NCBI RefSeq assembly: GCF_035582795.1
Contig: NC_134367.1
Span: 436,501 to 500,500, forward strand
Reading direction: 5' to 3'
DNA: 64,000 nt
Source of the DNA: Mycteria americana
Taxonomy: Eukaryota; Chordata; Aves; Ciconiiformes; Ciconiidae
Below the pieces are notes generated by a model. That model searched no databases. It saw only the letters and a list, made by a program, of their open reading frames with translations, and was not told where the DNA came from. Position numbers and translations under genes: made by a program. Shown here piece after piece: positions 1 to 13,200 of the stretch. How positions within the stretch are numbered: the first letter of the stretch is position 1; each line of letters begins with the position of its first letter.

Positions 1-83
1 ATGGGATGGGATGGGATGGGCATGGGGAGAGGATGGGGAGGGGATAGGGATGGGGATGGGGATGGGGATGGGATGGGATGGGG
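1..83. repeat. GGGAT/GGGGAT simple repeat at window edge
   Basis: Tandem GGGAT and GGGGAT units run from the first base. They resemble the longer array at 9341-9446. The surrounding stretch, 1-435, shows no exon I can support. It is presumably intronic or upstream sequence of the kinase gene that begins at about 436. Confidence 0.75.
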
Positions 84-355
84 CCACCCTGCCCTCGGAC
101 CAGGCTCCCTGGCCTCAGGGCATGGACGTGGGTGGGCAGGAAAGGGGGGGCAGACAGCACCAAGTCAGCAAAGGCCCAGCCCTCTACTGGGGGTCCCCAG
201 GGTACGGCTGTGTGACACAAGGTCCCTGGGGTTGCTCTGGGTACTGCAGCATCCCCGCAGCCCAGCCTGATGGCACCGGGGTCCTCAGGGTCCAGCCTGG
301 TGCTTGGGGGTCGCCAGGGTCTGACCCAGCACTGGCCCTGGGGAGCAGCGGGTGA

Positions 356-2326
<1,971 letters not shown>

Positions 2327-2450
2327 CAGCAGCGGGACCCCCAGGCGCACGGCGGGACCCCCTGGCCGGGCCAGTTGTGCCCCCTCCCCACCGCACCCCT
2401 GGGCCGGGTCGACGCCGGGGGCTGTCCGGGGCGGGGGTCCCTCCCAGGAC

Positions 2451-2456
2451 AATAAA
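2451..2456 (+). terminator. polyadenylation signal of the PKG-like gene
   Basis: AATAAA lies 125 bases after the kinase stop codon, in a GC-rich 3' UTR. It is the first such signal downstream. Confidence 0.75.
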
Positions 2457-2521
2457 TTGCGGGGCCGCAGCCGGGCGCAGGAAGGAGCCGGAGCCACGGG
2501 TACAAAACCCGGTGCCGCATC

Positions 2522-2527
2522 TTTATT
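2522..2527 (-). terminator. EMILIN1: polyadenylation signal of EMILIN1
   Basis: TTTATT on the plus strand is AATAAA on the minus strand, 228 bases after the EMILIN1 stop. It faces the kinase signal at 2451-2456, so the two mRNA ends lie within a few tens of bases and may overlap. Confidence 0.7.
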
Positions 2528-2754
2528 TCGTGGGGGGGCAGTGGGGGGCCGGGGGCGGCGGGGCGGCGTGGGGGGCTGGGGCGGATGGTGTGGGGCGGGG
2601 GCGTGTGGTGGCAGGGGAATGAGGGGTGGGGGGTGCTGATAAATAACGGGGCAGGTGGGGGGGGTCCCGCCAGGGTGTGGGGACCCCCCGGCCCGGCTGT
2701 GCCCCCGGCTGGCCGGCAGCCCCGTGCCGGGGGGTGTCTGGGGGTCCAGCAGCT

Positions 2755-5700
2755 TTAGGGCTCCTCGGCGTCGTAAAGCAGGGCCCCGCTGAAGACGGTG
2801 AGGGGCTCGTCGGGCGCGTGGGCCAGGCGCCCCGAGACCAGGTCCACGCAGAGCGTCTCGCCGGCCGCCAGCGGCAGCAGGAGGCTGAAGACGCCGAGTG
2901 CCCCGGGGCTGGGCTGCAAGGCCGCCACCGGCTCCTTCTCCAGCCCCTCGGGCTGGAAACCGGCCGAGTCCAGGCGGGCGATGCCCTGGTTGGAGCGCGA
3001 CAGCACGGCCTCCAGCTTCTCCCCCTTGTGCCCCGTCAGCACCGCGCTCACCAGGTACCGGCCGCTCACCGGTGCCGTGAAGGTGCCTGCGGCGGTGGGC
3101 GGTGGGCATCAGCGCACCAGTGCCGGCAGCCGCCCTGTCCCCAGGGCCCCCGGGATGGGCTCTGCACCCCCAGGACAGGCACGGCACCCCCTGAGCACCC
3201 CCCACCCGCGGCCTTCCTTGCACCCCAGGAACATGCCTCCCCCATGGCCATGCAGCCCCATCCGCCCCACAGCCCCATCCCACCCCACAGCCCGCCTGCC
3301 CCACGCGTGGCCGCGCTGCGCGGGCGCTCACCCGTCTCGGGGTCGTAGGCGCCGCCGTCGTTGAGCAGGACCTGGTCGAAGGGGACGGTGCCCGGCTCCG
3401 TGCGCTGGGTGCTCAGGGCGGCCGAGAAGGCGATGTGGGGCACGGAGCCCGGCTCCCCCACATCGCCTGGGCATCGCGTCAGGACGGGGCACCCCGGCCC
3501 AGCACCCCCTGCCCCCACGGCACCCCCAGCCCAGCAGCCACAGCCCCCGACACCCCCCCCCCCCCATACCTGCCCCTTCGCCGTGTTCGTGCCCCCCTCC
3601 TTGACCACGTCCCCCCACCGTGCCCCCAGCCCCTCTGCCCCCGGCCATGCCCGTCACCCCAGGCTGCCCTGCCCAGTGCCCTGTGCCCCCCCCAGGCCCC
3701 CACCCCCTGCTCCCTTCGCCCCAGCCCACACAACCCCCAGCTGCCATTGCAGCCCCACCCCAGGCCCTCACCCCAAGCCCCCTCATTCCCTCGAGCTTCG
3801 GATGCCCAGGCCCCTACCCCAAACTCCCTCCCCAAGCCCCTCAGCTCCCCCCCCCAAGCCCCCCAGCCCTACCTCTCTCTCCTGGCAGCCCTAGGAGGGA
3901 AGAGAAGGAAGGGGGGGGCTGCAGGGCCGGCATGGGGCAGGACCCCCAGGGCACAGGGTCCAGCCACGCCAGCGCTGCCCCACTACAGGGGATGGGGCAC
4001 GGGGGGCTGCTCCTTACCGGGGGGGCCCATGGGGCCTTGTTCTCCATCCTTGCCGGGGGGCCCAGAGGGGCCAGGGGGACCCATCTCACCCATGGGGCCG
4101 GCAGGTCCAGGGGGCCCGGGGGGGCCTGAATGGAGGATGGGGTTAGAGCCACCCCAGCCCTACACCCCTTCCCCTCACCCCACAGCCCCACGCCTTGCGT
4201 CCCCACGTTCCCATGACTTGTGCCCCCTGTCCCCGTGGCTTGTGTCCCCATGTCCCCACAGCCCCACATCCCCATGGCTGGGGTCCCCACGTCCCCGTGG
4301 CTCGGGTCCCCGCATCCCCACAGCCCCACATCCACATGGCTTGTGTCCCCACGTCCCCGTGGCTCGGGTCCCCGCGTCCCCACGCACCGCAGCCCCACAG
4401 CCTGCAGCCTCTTGTGGTCCTGTGTCCCCACACCCCAACGCCCCCGGGCCCCCGCAGCCACATCCCCCCTGCTTTGCTCTCCGGTGTCCCCACGTCCCCA
4501 CAGCCCCACATCCCCACGGCTTGCGTCCCCACGTCCCCGTGGCTCGGGTCCCCGCGTCCCCACGCACCGCAGCCCCACAGCCTCTCGTGGTCCCGCGTCC
4601 CCACACCCCGACGCCCCCCCCCCCCCCGCTTTGCTCCCCGGCGTCCCCACGTCCCCGTGGCTCAGGTCCCCGCGTCCCCACGCACCACAGCCCCACAGCC
4701 TCTCGTGGTCCCGCGTCCCCACACCCCGACGCCCCCCTTCCCCCCCCAGCCACGTCCCCACGTCCCCGTGGCTCGGGTCCCCGCGTCCCCACGCACCGCA
4801 GCCCCACGCGGCCGGCAGCCTCTCGTGGTCCTGTGTCCCCCCCCCGCCTCGCTCCCCGGCGACCCCACGTCCCCCTTCCCCGCGCCCCCGCCCCCGTCCC
4901 CCGCGCACCGGTGAGGTCCCTCTGGGCGAGGCCGAGCAGCTCCCCGCGCAGGTGCTGCAGGCTGGCGTTGAGGGCGCCGAGCCGGCGCGGGAGCTGGGCC
5001 TGCAGCGCCTTCTCCAGCAGCGCGGCCTGGGTGCGGGCCGTGCCGTTCAGCTCCCGCACCGCGTCCCACAGCCCCGCCACGTGCCGGCCCAGCCCCGCGC
5101 GGACGCCCCGCAGCCCGCCCGCCACGGCCTCCAGCTGCTCGCAGACGCCCTCCAGCTTGGCCAGCCGCGGCTCCAGGCCGGCCGGGCAGCCCCCGGCCCG
5201 CGCCAGCTCCCGCACCAGCCCCTCCAGCCGCTCCTCGCTCTCCGCCTGCCGCGCCGCCGCCGCCGCCGCCGCCCCGTCCAGCTCGGCCACGATGCGGTCG
5301 GTGACGGCGCCCAGCTGCCGCTGCCGGGCGTCCGCCTGCTCCAGCGCGTCCTGCAGCCCCTGCACCGTGGCGTTCAGCCCGCCCAGGGAGAGCAGCGCGG
5401 CCGCCAGCTCGCCCCGCAGCGCCCGCAGCTCGGAGGGCGAGGCGCCGCCGAAGACGCCGAACCCCTCCAGCGGCGGCTCCGGCTCCGGCTCCGGCGGCTC
5501 CGGCTCCGGCGGCTCCGGCGGCTCCTCCGGCGCGGCGGGGCCGGGCCGCGGCGGGCGGCAGGCGGCGGTGCAGGCGCCCACCTCGGCCCGCAGCCGCTCC
5601 AGCTCCCGGGGCGGCGGCGGCGGCGGCGGCGGGGCGCAGGCCGGGGGGCAGGGGCCGCCGCTCGGCCCCCCCAGCTCGGCCTCCAGCCGCTCCGTCCGGT

Positions 5701-8700
5701 TGCGGAGCCGCGCCAGCTCCTCCGCCGGGGCCCCCCCCGCCTCCAGCCGCCCCAGCCGCCCCGCCAGCCGCCCCAGCGCCTCCCCCTGCGCCCCCAGCAG
5801 CTCCCGCAGCTCCCCCCCCTCCGCCCGCAGCCCGCGCAGGGCCCCGGCCAGCCCGTCCCCGCCAGCCCCCAGGGCCCGGAGCTGCCCCTCGGCGTCCTGA
5901 AGCCGCTGCTCCAGCCGCCGGAGGACGGGGCCGAGCTGCTCGTCCCGCCCGTCCCGCCCGCCCGCCGTCGGCTCCGGCGGCGCCGGGCAGGGCCGGCCGC
6001 AGCGGGCCAGCAGCCCCTCCAGCTCGGCCAGGCGGGCGCCGAGCTGCGCCCCGCTCGCCGCCAGCCCCTCCACGGCCCGGCTCAGGTTGCCCAGGCGGCC
6101 CGGCAGCCCGCTCTGCCGCGCCTCCGGCTCGGGGGGCCACGGCCCGGCCCGCGAGGCGTTCAGCCGCCCCTCCAGCTCCGCCAGCCGCCGGGCCAGCACC
6201 GGCCCCTGTCCGCCGGGCCCCGCTGCCGCCGCGGGCAGCCCCTCCAGGCGCCGCTCCAGCTCGGCCAGGCGCCGGTGCAGGTCGTCCGGCGGGGCGGCGG
6301 GGGCCAGCCGGCCGCTCAGGCTGCTGACGTGCCGCTGCACCGTCTCCACCGCCTCCCGGTTGCGCTGGTCCACCGAGCCCACCAGCTTCTCCAGCGCCCG
6401 CATGCGCTCCCGGTCCTCCGCCGCCTGCCGCCGCAGCCCCTCGGTACCGGCCGCGCAGGCGGCGCAGGTCTCCTGCAGCCGCTGCTCCAGCTCCCGCAGC
6501 GCCGGGGCCGCCCCCGGCACCTCCCGGCCGCCCTCCGGGCCGCGCAGGCGGCTCTCCAGCCGCTCCAGCCGCCGCTGGACGTGGCTCAGCGCCTCCCGCA
6601 ACCCGGCCGGGGCGGCCGCGTCGGCCGGTTGCTCGCCCTCGGGGCCGCCCTCCGCCGCCCGGCCCGGCGGCTCCGGCGGCGGCTCCTGCCCGGCCCTCAG
6701 CGCCTCCACCTGCTCGCTCAGCCGCCGCACCTGCTCCTCCAGCCGCCGCACCTTCTCCGCGTCCCCGCCGCCTGCCGCCGCACCGCACCGCACCGCACCG
6801 TCAGGGCCACGGCCGCGCCGGGGCCGCCCCACCGGCGCTTCCCGCCCGTCCCCGGGCCGCCCCACCGGTGCTTCCCGCCCCCCCCCCCCCGTCCCCGGGC
6901 CGCCCCACCGGCGCGTCCCCGTCCCCCCCGTCCCTGCCCTGCCCGTCCCCGCTACCTTCGCCGCCCAGGCCGCTGAGCGGGTTGCCGAAGCCAGAGAGCG
7001 TGGGGCGGCCGGGCCGGGGCCGGGGGCGGCCGGTGGGCTGGGGGGGTGCGGGCGCTGGCCCCTCGGTGCAGTCCTCGCCCGAGTAGCCCTGGCAGCAGCG
7101 CCAGGCCAGCTCCGACACCGTCCTCTGGGACACCTTGTAGCGGGGCTGCAGGAAGCTGCGGTACCTGCGGGCAGAGCAGACCCGGCACCTGCCGCAGCGG
7201 GGAGAGGGGGCACGGGGGCCCCCGGCTGGGCAGCGCAGGGCAGACGAGGGGGGGGTGCTGGGTGGGGGTCCCGGGCGCAGGGAGCAGGGCTGGTGGTGGG
7301 GCAGCAGGGGTGGGGGGAGAGCCCTGCCGGCACGCAGCTCCCAGCCCCCTGCCTGCAAACAGCCCCCTGCCCGCACTGAGCCCCCTGCCTGCAAACAGCC
7401 CCCTGCCCGCACTCAGCCCCCTGCCCGCACTCAGCCACCCGCTCCTGCCGGCCAGGTCCCCGCTCTCGGGTCGCGCCAAGCGCTGCCAGCCCCGTGTGTG
7501 CGGAGGCGTCGGGCAGCGGCTCGGGGCTGCGCAGCAGGGAGCAAAACCAAACACAGGCCGCGGTCTGGCCCCGGCGGCACGGCCGGGCCCCCGCCTGCAG
7601 CCAACTTCTTGCTCAACCGCCAGCGGCTGGGTGGGCTGCCCCTGCCCAGCCCCGCCACCCCGCCGCCAGCATCACCCCATGCCGCCGAGCCGCCGGCCCG
7701 GAGACCGGCCCTGGGCGCGGAGCGTGCCGGGGGTCCTGGCGCGTGCCTCGCGGGGGCTGCCGGCAGTCGGGGGCCAGTCACCCACCCAGCGCTGCTCGAG
7801 GCCCCTCGGCTCTTGCAAAAAAGTAAACACTACTCCGGGGTGGATAAACACGAGCGGTGGCGGCGACGGCAGCAGGAGCAGGACGGCAGAGCCACGGCCA
7901 GACCCAGCTCTGCTCTGAGCCCCCCCGGCCTCCAGAGCCCCCCAGCCCCGTCCCCACTCACGCCAGGACGCGGGGGCACTGGAGCTGCCCCCAGCCGCAG
8001 GGCTGGTAATCCGGCTTCACAAAGCTCTCAACGCCGTCCTCCACCACGCAGCTCACACTGCGCGTCACCACGTAGGCACACCAGTTCCTGCGGGAAGGGG
8101 TCAGGGCGCACACCGTCACGCACCGGGCATCGTCCCGGCATGCACCCGGCATTGCCCTGGCACGCACCCAGGTACCCTCCCGGCACGCAGCAGGCATCCC
8201 CTGGCACTCACCCAGCATCCCCCCCCCTCAGGCATCCCCCGGCACACACCGGGCCCCCCGGCATGCCCCCGTACTCGCCCTGCCGGCCCCACCGGTAGCA
8301 GCCGTCACGGCCCAGCGCTGTGGGGTTAATGGGCCGGATCCTGCCCCATCCCAGCGCCCTTTCATCCCTGCTCTGCCCGGCAGCCAGTAGCACCAGGGCC
8401 CTTTGCCGAGCCCCGGCAGGGGCTGGTGGCACCGCAGGAGCGGCCGCAGCCCCTGGCCATGGGGCAGCCCCTGGGGAGCCCTGCAGGGATGGAGGGTCTG
8501 CCTGTGGAGTTCGGGGTGGCCAGGCAGGCTTTGGGGTGCACCCCTTCACGCCGTGCTGGGGGGCCCGCGCTGCCCGTCCCGGGGACGGGTGCCCCACGTC
8601 CTGCCCCATCGCTGCCCCGCGCGTCCCTGGTCCCCTCTGCGCTGGTGGGGCAGGGGCGGCCGGGGCAGCCACACACAGGGGAGGCTCAGCCGCCCCCCAC

Positions 8701-10726
8701 GGCCGTTGCGCCCCCCCAACCAGGAGTCTGCAAGTGGGGGTCACCCCCCGCCCCCGAGCCAGAGCGGATGGTGGGGGCAGGGCAACGGCGTCCCTGCGCG
8801 GGCGCTGCTCCCCCCCACCCCAGCCTCATCGGGGATGGACCCCAGCCCCGCGGCGCGGGACCCCAGCCCAGCCCCACAGGCTGCAGGGACCCCGGCGCAG
8901 CCTTATATGGTCTGAGCCGAGCGCCCGGAGCCCAGCCCCGTACCCAGCGCCCCCGCCCCGCACGCAGCGGCCCCCCGGGCAGCCCCACGGGGAGCGGCCC
9001 CGGGGCCCCGCGGCGGGAGCTGGGCTGCGCTGTGGTGGGGGCCCGCGGAGCCGCGGCCGGTTCCCGTCAGCCCGGCTGGTTCCCCTCAGGCCCCGGCTGG
9101 ATTCCAGCTCCTCCCCAGGGGCCGCCGGGAATTCCTGCGCCGACCAACGGCCCCCCCTCGCCTGCCTCCTTCCCTTCCCTTCCTTTCCCTTCCCTTCCCC
9201 TTTCTCTTTCCCTTTCCCTTTCCTTCCCCTTTCCCTTTCCCTTTCCCCTTCCCTTCCTCAGCCCCACACTCGCGGAGCCCTGGGACCCCCCAGGCTGCTC
9301 TGGGGTCCCTGCGCCCAGGACCGGGGATGCCCCCATCCCAGGGATGGGATGGGATGGGATGGGATGGGATGGGATGGGATGGGATGGGATGGGATGGGAT
9401 GGGATGGGGATGGGGATGGGGATGAGGAGGGGAGGGGAGGGGAGGGGACGAGAGCCCTCCTGAAAGGGCAGGGCATGGGGACAGCCCCCCGTGTCCCCCC
9501 CCCGAGCACAGGGAGGAGCTGCTGCGCCCCCCAAGCCATGGGGAGGCCCCGCTGTGCCCCCAAAGCCGTAGGTAAATGCTCAGCCACATCCGTGCTCCGC
9601 CACGGCGCTGCGGGGCTGGGCTGGGGCCTGGGGGTGCCTGACCCACGTCCCCCCTTCCCAGGCAGCCCCCACGCCTGCAGCCAGGTCCCGGCACCCTACC
9701 CTGGGCTGCTGGGGCTGCCGTGGGGCTGCCGTGGGGCCGGCAGTGGGGCAGGGGCAGGGACGGGGCAGGCGGCGGCTGCGGCCGTGCCGGTGCAGCTCCA
9801 CCCCACGCGGCCACGCTGCCGCGGCGCTGATGTGGCCGCGGTGAGAGCGTGACCCCCAACCCGGCGTGGGGCTGCCCCCGGCCCCGCGCCCCCCCCCAGC
9901 CTCCCCGCCCCGCAGGCGCAAGCTGCCCCACGGCAGCCCCGCGGCCCCACGCCGCCCGGCCCCGGCCCCGGCCCCCGGCACGGCACGGGCGGGGACGGGG
10001 AAAGGGACGGGGACGGGGTGGGTCCGGGCCCCTCGCCCCCTCCCCGCCCCCGGCAGCGCTGACCCCGCACCGGGGCGCACGGCGCGGCCGCGCGGATGCC
10101 GAGGCCGGGACCGGCCCCGGGATCCACGGCCCCCGGCGCCGCGGCACACGCGTGGCTGCCGGCCCCGAGCCCGGCGCACGCCCCCGCCCCGGCGGGGAGC
10201 CGGAGCTCGCCGGACGCCCCCTCCCCCGCGCTCGGGGCCGGCGCCCCGGGACCCCCCGGTGCCCGCCCCACGTGCGCCCACCGGGCGTCCCTGCGCCGGG
10301 GCCGGCGGGCGCGGAGGGCGGGGGGCAGCCCCCCGCCGGCCCGGGGGAGAGCCCCCGGCCCCGCAGCCCCGCCGGCGACCGGACCCGCCGCCCCTCGCGG
10401 GACGTGGCGCGTGCCCGGCCGGTCCCCGCGGCTCCGAGGCGGGCGGCTGCGCCCCGCTCCCCCCGCCGCTGCCGGGCAGCGGGGCCGGCGGGGCCGCCCG
10501 CCCGTCCGTCCCTCCGTCCCCCCGCCCGCCCGTCCCGGGGTCCCGGCTCCTACCTGTGCCGGCTGGCGGCGCGGGCAGCGCCGGGGGCCGTGGCGGGGCC
10601 CTGCGGGGCCGCGGCCTGGACGGGGCCGAGCGGGGCGGCCCCCCCGGTGTAGAGGCTGTACCTGGGGGGGAAGTTGGCGGCCAGGGCCTGGGCGGCCAGG
10701 AGGCACGGCCAGAGCCAGGGGGCCAT
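2755..10726 (-). CDS. EMILIN1: EMILIN-1, elastin-microfibril interface glycoprotein
   Basis: Secreted extracellular-matrix glycoprotein. Coding exons: 10554-10726, 7962-8087, 6956-7164, 4909-6771, 4018-4125, 3332-3466 and 2755-3086 (981 aa; human about 1016). Residues 1-18 are a signal peptide ([17 protein letters not shown]). Residues 58-131 are the Cys-rich EMI domain, from NWCAYVV to [12 protein letters not shown]. Residues 170-790 are a Leu/Glu/Arg-rich coiled-coil stalk, residues 790-830 are Gly-X-Y collagen-like, and residues 850-981 are the C1q/TNF-like head. The head keeps [25 protein letters not shown] and FSGALLYD, and the Glu of the GLEKEP loop that corresponds to the integrin alpha4beta1 contact in human EMILIN1. 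The start ATG is followed at once by the signal peptide. Introns 1, 2 and 4 hold tandem repeats. The family's known roles are elastic-fibre assembly and restraint of pro-TGF-beta maturation. Confidence 0.95.
4170..4880. repeat. GTCCCC-rich minisatellite in EMILIN1 intron 4
   Basis: A short motif of about 15 bases (CCCCACGTCCCCGTGG) is organised into higher-order units of about 110-180 bases. The segment beginning CACGTCCCCGTGGCTCGGG recurs near 4350, 4530, 4648 and 4758. The array fills most of the intron between the coiled-coil and collagen exons. All minus frames are nearly stop-free (GDVGTWGRGD-like translation), which is an artefact of composition. Confidence 0.85.
4909..6771 (-). CDS. 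EMILIN1: EMILIN1 giant coiled-coil exon
   Basis: A single 1863-base exon encodes about 621 residues of heptad-rich helix, as in the human gene. It opens with [20 protein letters not shown] and closes with LGLAQRDLT. Its third-codon GC is extreme, so the opposite strand also shows very long open frames. A low-complexity Pro/Glu spacer lies near residue 570, before [20 protein letters not shown], the counterpart of human GFSVFGGSSGSALQALQGEL. Confidence 0.93.
7365..7440. repeat. CCCCCTGCC tandem repeat in EMILIN1 intron 2
   Basis: About four to five units of 18-21 bases, of the form CAGCCCCCTGCCYGCA, lie between exons 2 and 3 of EMILIN1. Confidence 0.7.
9169..9258. repeat. CCCTTTC polypyrimidine tract in EMILIN1 intron 1
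   Basis: An uninterrupted run of C and T of about 90 bases (TTTCCCTTTCCC units). Mirror-like polypyrimidine of this kind can form triplex DNA. No exon is visible in the rest of intron 1 (8088-10553). Confidence 0.8.
9341..9446. repeat. GGGAT pentamer array in EMILIN1 intron 1
   Basis: About 13 perfect GGGAT copies, then GGGGAT copies, then GGGGA copies. It is the same motif as at the left edge of the window. Confidence 0.85.
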
Positions 10727-11154
10727 GCCGGGCGGGCGGCGGGGCGGGCTCGGCCCGGCTCGGCAGCGCACGGCGCGTCCCGTCGCGGCTCCGTCCCTGC
10801 CGGCTCTGCCGGGCTCGGCTCGGCGGGGCTCGGCTCTGCCCTCCCCCTCGGCCGCGCCTCGGCCGGCCCCTCGCCGCCAGAGCCGCCCCGCCGCCCGCCG
10901 ACGGGGTCCCCGGGGCCCCCCGCTTCCTGCCCGCCGCGGCCCCCTCCCCGGCCCGCGCAGCCCCCGGCGCGCCCCGGCCTCCGCCGGGCACCGCGGCCCC
11001 CGCCGGCCCCCGCCCCGCCGCCCGCACATCTGCTTCTCGTTAGGCCGGGACGCCAGCGAGGACGGGAAGGAGGGACGGGGAAGCCAGAGAGGCCGGGCAG
11101 GGGGCCAGGGCTGCAGGCGGCCGGGGCTACCGCGACGGGTCCCCCCGTCCCGCG

Positions 11155-11640
11155 CCTCGCACGGCCGTGGCTTCGCATGGCACCCCGCTCCTCGCACGGC
11201 CGCAGCCTCGCGCGGCACCCCGCTCCTCGCATGGCCACGGCTTCATGTGGCACCCCGCTCCTCGCATGGCCGTGGCTTCACGTGGCACCCCGCTCCTCGC
11301 ACGGCCACGGCCTCGCGCGGCACCCCGCTCCTTGCACGGCCACGGCTTCATGTGGCACCCCGCTCCTCGCTCGGCCGTGGCTTCGCATGGCACCCCGCTC
11401 CTCGCATGGCCGCGGCTTCGCATGGCACCCCGCTCCTCGCATGGCCGCGGCTTTGCATGGCACCCCACTCCTCGCACGGCCGTGCCTTCATGTGGCACCC
11501 CGCTCCTCGCTCGGCCGTGGCTTCACGTGGCACCCCGCTCCTTGCACGGCCACAGCCTCGCGCGGCACCCCGCTCCTCGCACGGCACCCTGCTCCTCGCA
11601 CGGCCGTGGCCTCGTGCGGCACCTCGTTCCTGGCACGGCT
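11155..11640. repeat. 35-base minisatellite upstream of EMILIN1
   Basis: About 13-14 tandem copies of a 35-base unit (CCTCGCACGGCCGTGGCTTC followed by GCATGGCACCCCGCT). Copies differ by a few transitions, mainly at CpG sites. The array starts about 430 bases upstream of the EMILIN1 start codon, so it is promoter-proximal. The period is not a multiple of three, so all three frames stay open through it. From 11640 to 12300 I see only GC-rich unique sequence with no gene. Confidence 0.88.
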
Positions 11641-12328
11641 GCGACCCGGCATGGCTTCCCCGCGTCTTGCACGGCCGCGGCCTCCCGCTCCTCACCCGCC
11701 CGTGGTCCCTCACGCAGCAGCGCTGGCCCCTGCGGGTCCCATCCCCTGCACGGCCGGGGGCTGCGCTCGCTGCTCCCCAGCTTGGGGCTCCCTGGGTCCG
11801 GCCGGGGCTGCCGTGGTCCCCTGGGCCCTGGTGCTGCCGGTGAGGTGGCCCGGGGCACCAGGCACAGCCCGGGAGGCCAGGGCAGGTCCCTGCCCACAGC
11901 CTGGCCTGGCCCCGCCGTCACCGCCCAGGGCTTCCTGCAGCCTGGCACACGGTAGCCACACGCCTGGCACGCGGCATCCGACACTGCCACGTCCCTGTGT
12001 GCCCGCGGCGCCATGTCCCTGTGCCAGAGTGCCACGTCCCCATGGCAGCGCTGGTGCCCTGTGATGGGTGCTGGTCCAGAGCCGGGCGCAGCCCCACACC
12101 CCCAGCCTCACACCCCCAGCCCCACAGCCCCAGCCCCACCCTGACGCTGCCAGCCCCGCGCTGGGGACGGCGGGGTCACCGGGGGCGTGGGAGCGGGGAC
12201 CCAGCAGGGAGCCGGCGGTGGCACCGCGGCCACCCCGGCCCCACGGTGGGATCACGGCCGCCCTGGCCCTGGGCCTGCAGTGACACCATGGCTTCCCCAG
12301 ACCGTGCAGTGATGTAACGGCCTCCCGG

Positions 12329-12366
12329 TGACGTCACACCTTGGCCCCAGCCCCGGGATGACGTCA
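12329..12366. promoter_or_regulatory. pair of cAMP-response elements (TGACGTCA)
   Basis: Two perfect CRE palindromes at 12329-12336 and 12359-12366, 30 bases apart. They lie between the divergent EMILIN1 and OST4 genes. The spacing matches that of the second cluster at 13.5-13.7 kb. Confidence 0.65.
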
Positions 12367-12554
12367 CAGCCCTTGGCACAGCGGCGCGGGAACCCGCCGC
12401 TATCTGGGGCTCAGCGAATGTGGGTTAAGCACAAACAGCTGCCGGCAGCTGGGCGGGGGAGGGGGCCGGGGGATGGGGACACGGGGGGCCGGGGGCCGGG
12501 GCTGTGCTTGGCCGCGCGCCCAGGCGTGGCTGTCCCAGGGGAAGGGTGGCACCC

Positions 12555-12725
12555 CCGCCTGTGCTCTCGTGGGGGCCATGGGGGGCCGTGGGGGTCGTGG
12601 GGACTGTGGGGGGGTGTGGGGGCCATGGGGGCCGTGGGGGCTGTGGGGGGCCGTGGGGCCCATGGGGGCCGTGGGGGCTGTGGGGGGCCGTGGGGCCCAT
12701 GGGGGTCGTGGGGGGCCATGGGGCA
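12555..12725. repeat. G-rich tandem repeat (GGGGGCCATGG / GGGGGCCGTGG)
   Basis: Irregular units of 9-20 bases with runs of four to six G, all on the plus strand. The array has clear potential to form G-quadruplexes. Confidence 0.75.
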
Positions 12726-12959
12726 GGCGCTGCTCAGCCCGGCGCTGGGAAGGGGTCTGGGGGTCCGGCTGTGCCGTGCCCCGGGGGACGCCAGCCAGAG
12801 CCAGGGAGGGGACAGCGGGGCCGGGGCCTCGTCCCCCAGGGGCCCGGCTCTGTCCCCAGCGCGGCCAGGGGCGCAGGGCACGGGGACTCCGGGGTGGGGG
12901 GGCGGGACCCCCAGCCAGGACTGGCGGGGACCCCGGGGGCGCTGTCCCATCCCGAGCCC

Positions 12960-13200
12960 AGCACAGCCCAGTACAGCCCAGCACAGCCCAGTACACCCCA
13001 GCATGCCCCAGCACGCCCAGTACATCCCAGGACATCCCAGAACAGCCCAGTACATACCAGCACACCCCAGGATGCCCCAGCACACCCCAGTACATCCCAG
13101 CACACCCCAGTACAGCCCAGTACACCCCAGGACACCCCAGTACAGCCCAGCACACCCCAGCACACCCCAGTACATCCCAGCACACCCCACTACGCCCCGC
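12960..13200. repeat. 10-base CCCAGTACAC minisatellite
   Basis: About 24 tandem copies of a 10-base unit (CCCAGTACAC / CCCAGCACAC variants), 600-800 bases upstream of the OST4 first exon. Confidence 0.85.

Noticed and set aside
3435-6976. Very long plus-strand open frames (over 800 and 900 codons) opposite EMILIN1
   Set aside because: They are shadows of the GC-rich coiled-coil exon and the intron minisatellite. Composition is extreme (Pro/Ser/Arg), they cross the splice sites of a well-supported minus-strand gene, and no domain is visible.
4175-7438. 1087-codon minus-strand frame covering the EMILIN1 exons and introns as one exon
   Set aside because: It runs through introns 3 and 4. The protein matches EMILIN1 only inside the exons, and clear GT/AG sites with matching phases bound them.
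11127-11955. Repetitive Arg/His/Ala-rich frames on both strands
   Set aside because: They are translations of the 35-base minisatellite. The period rotates through all frames, so all stay open. No start context or conservation.
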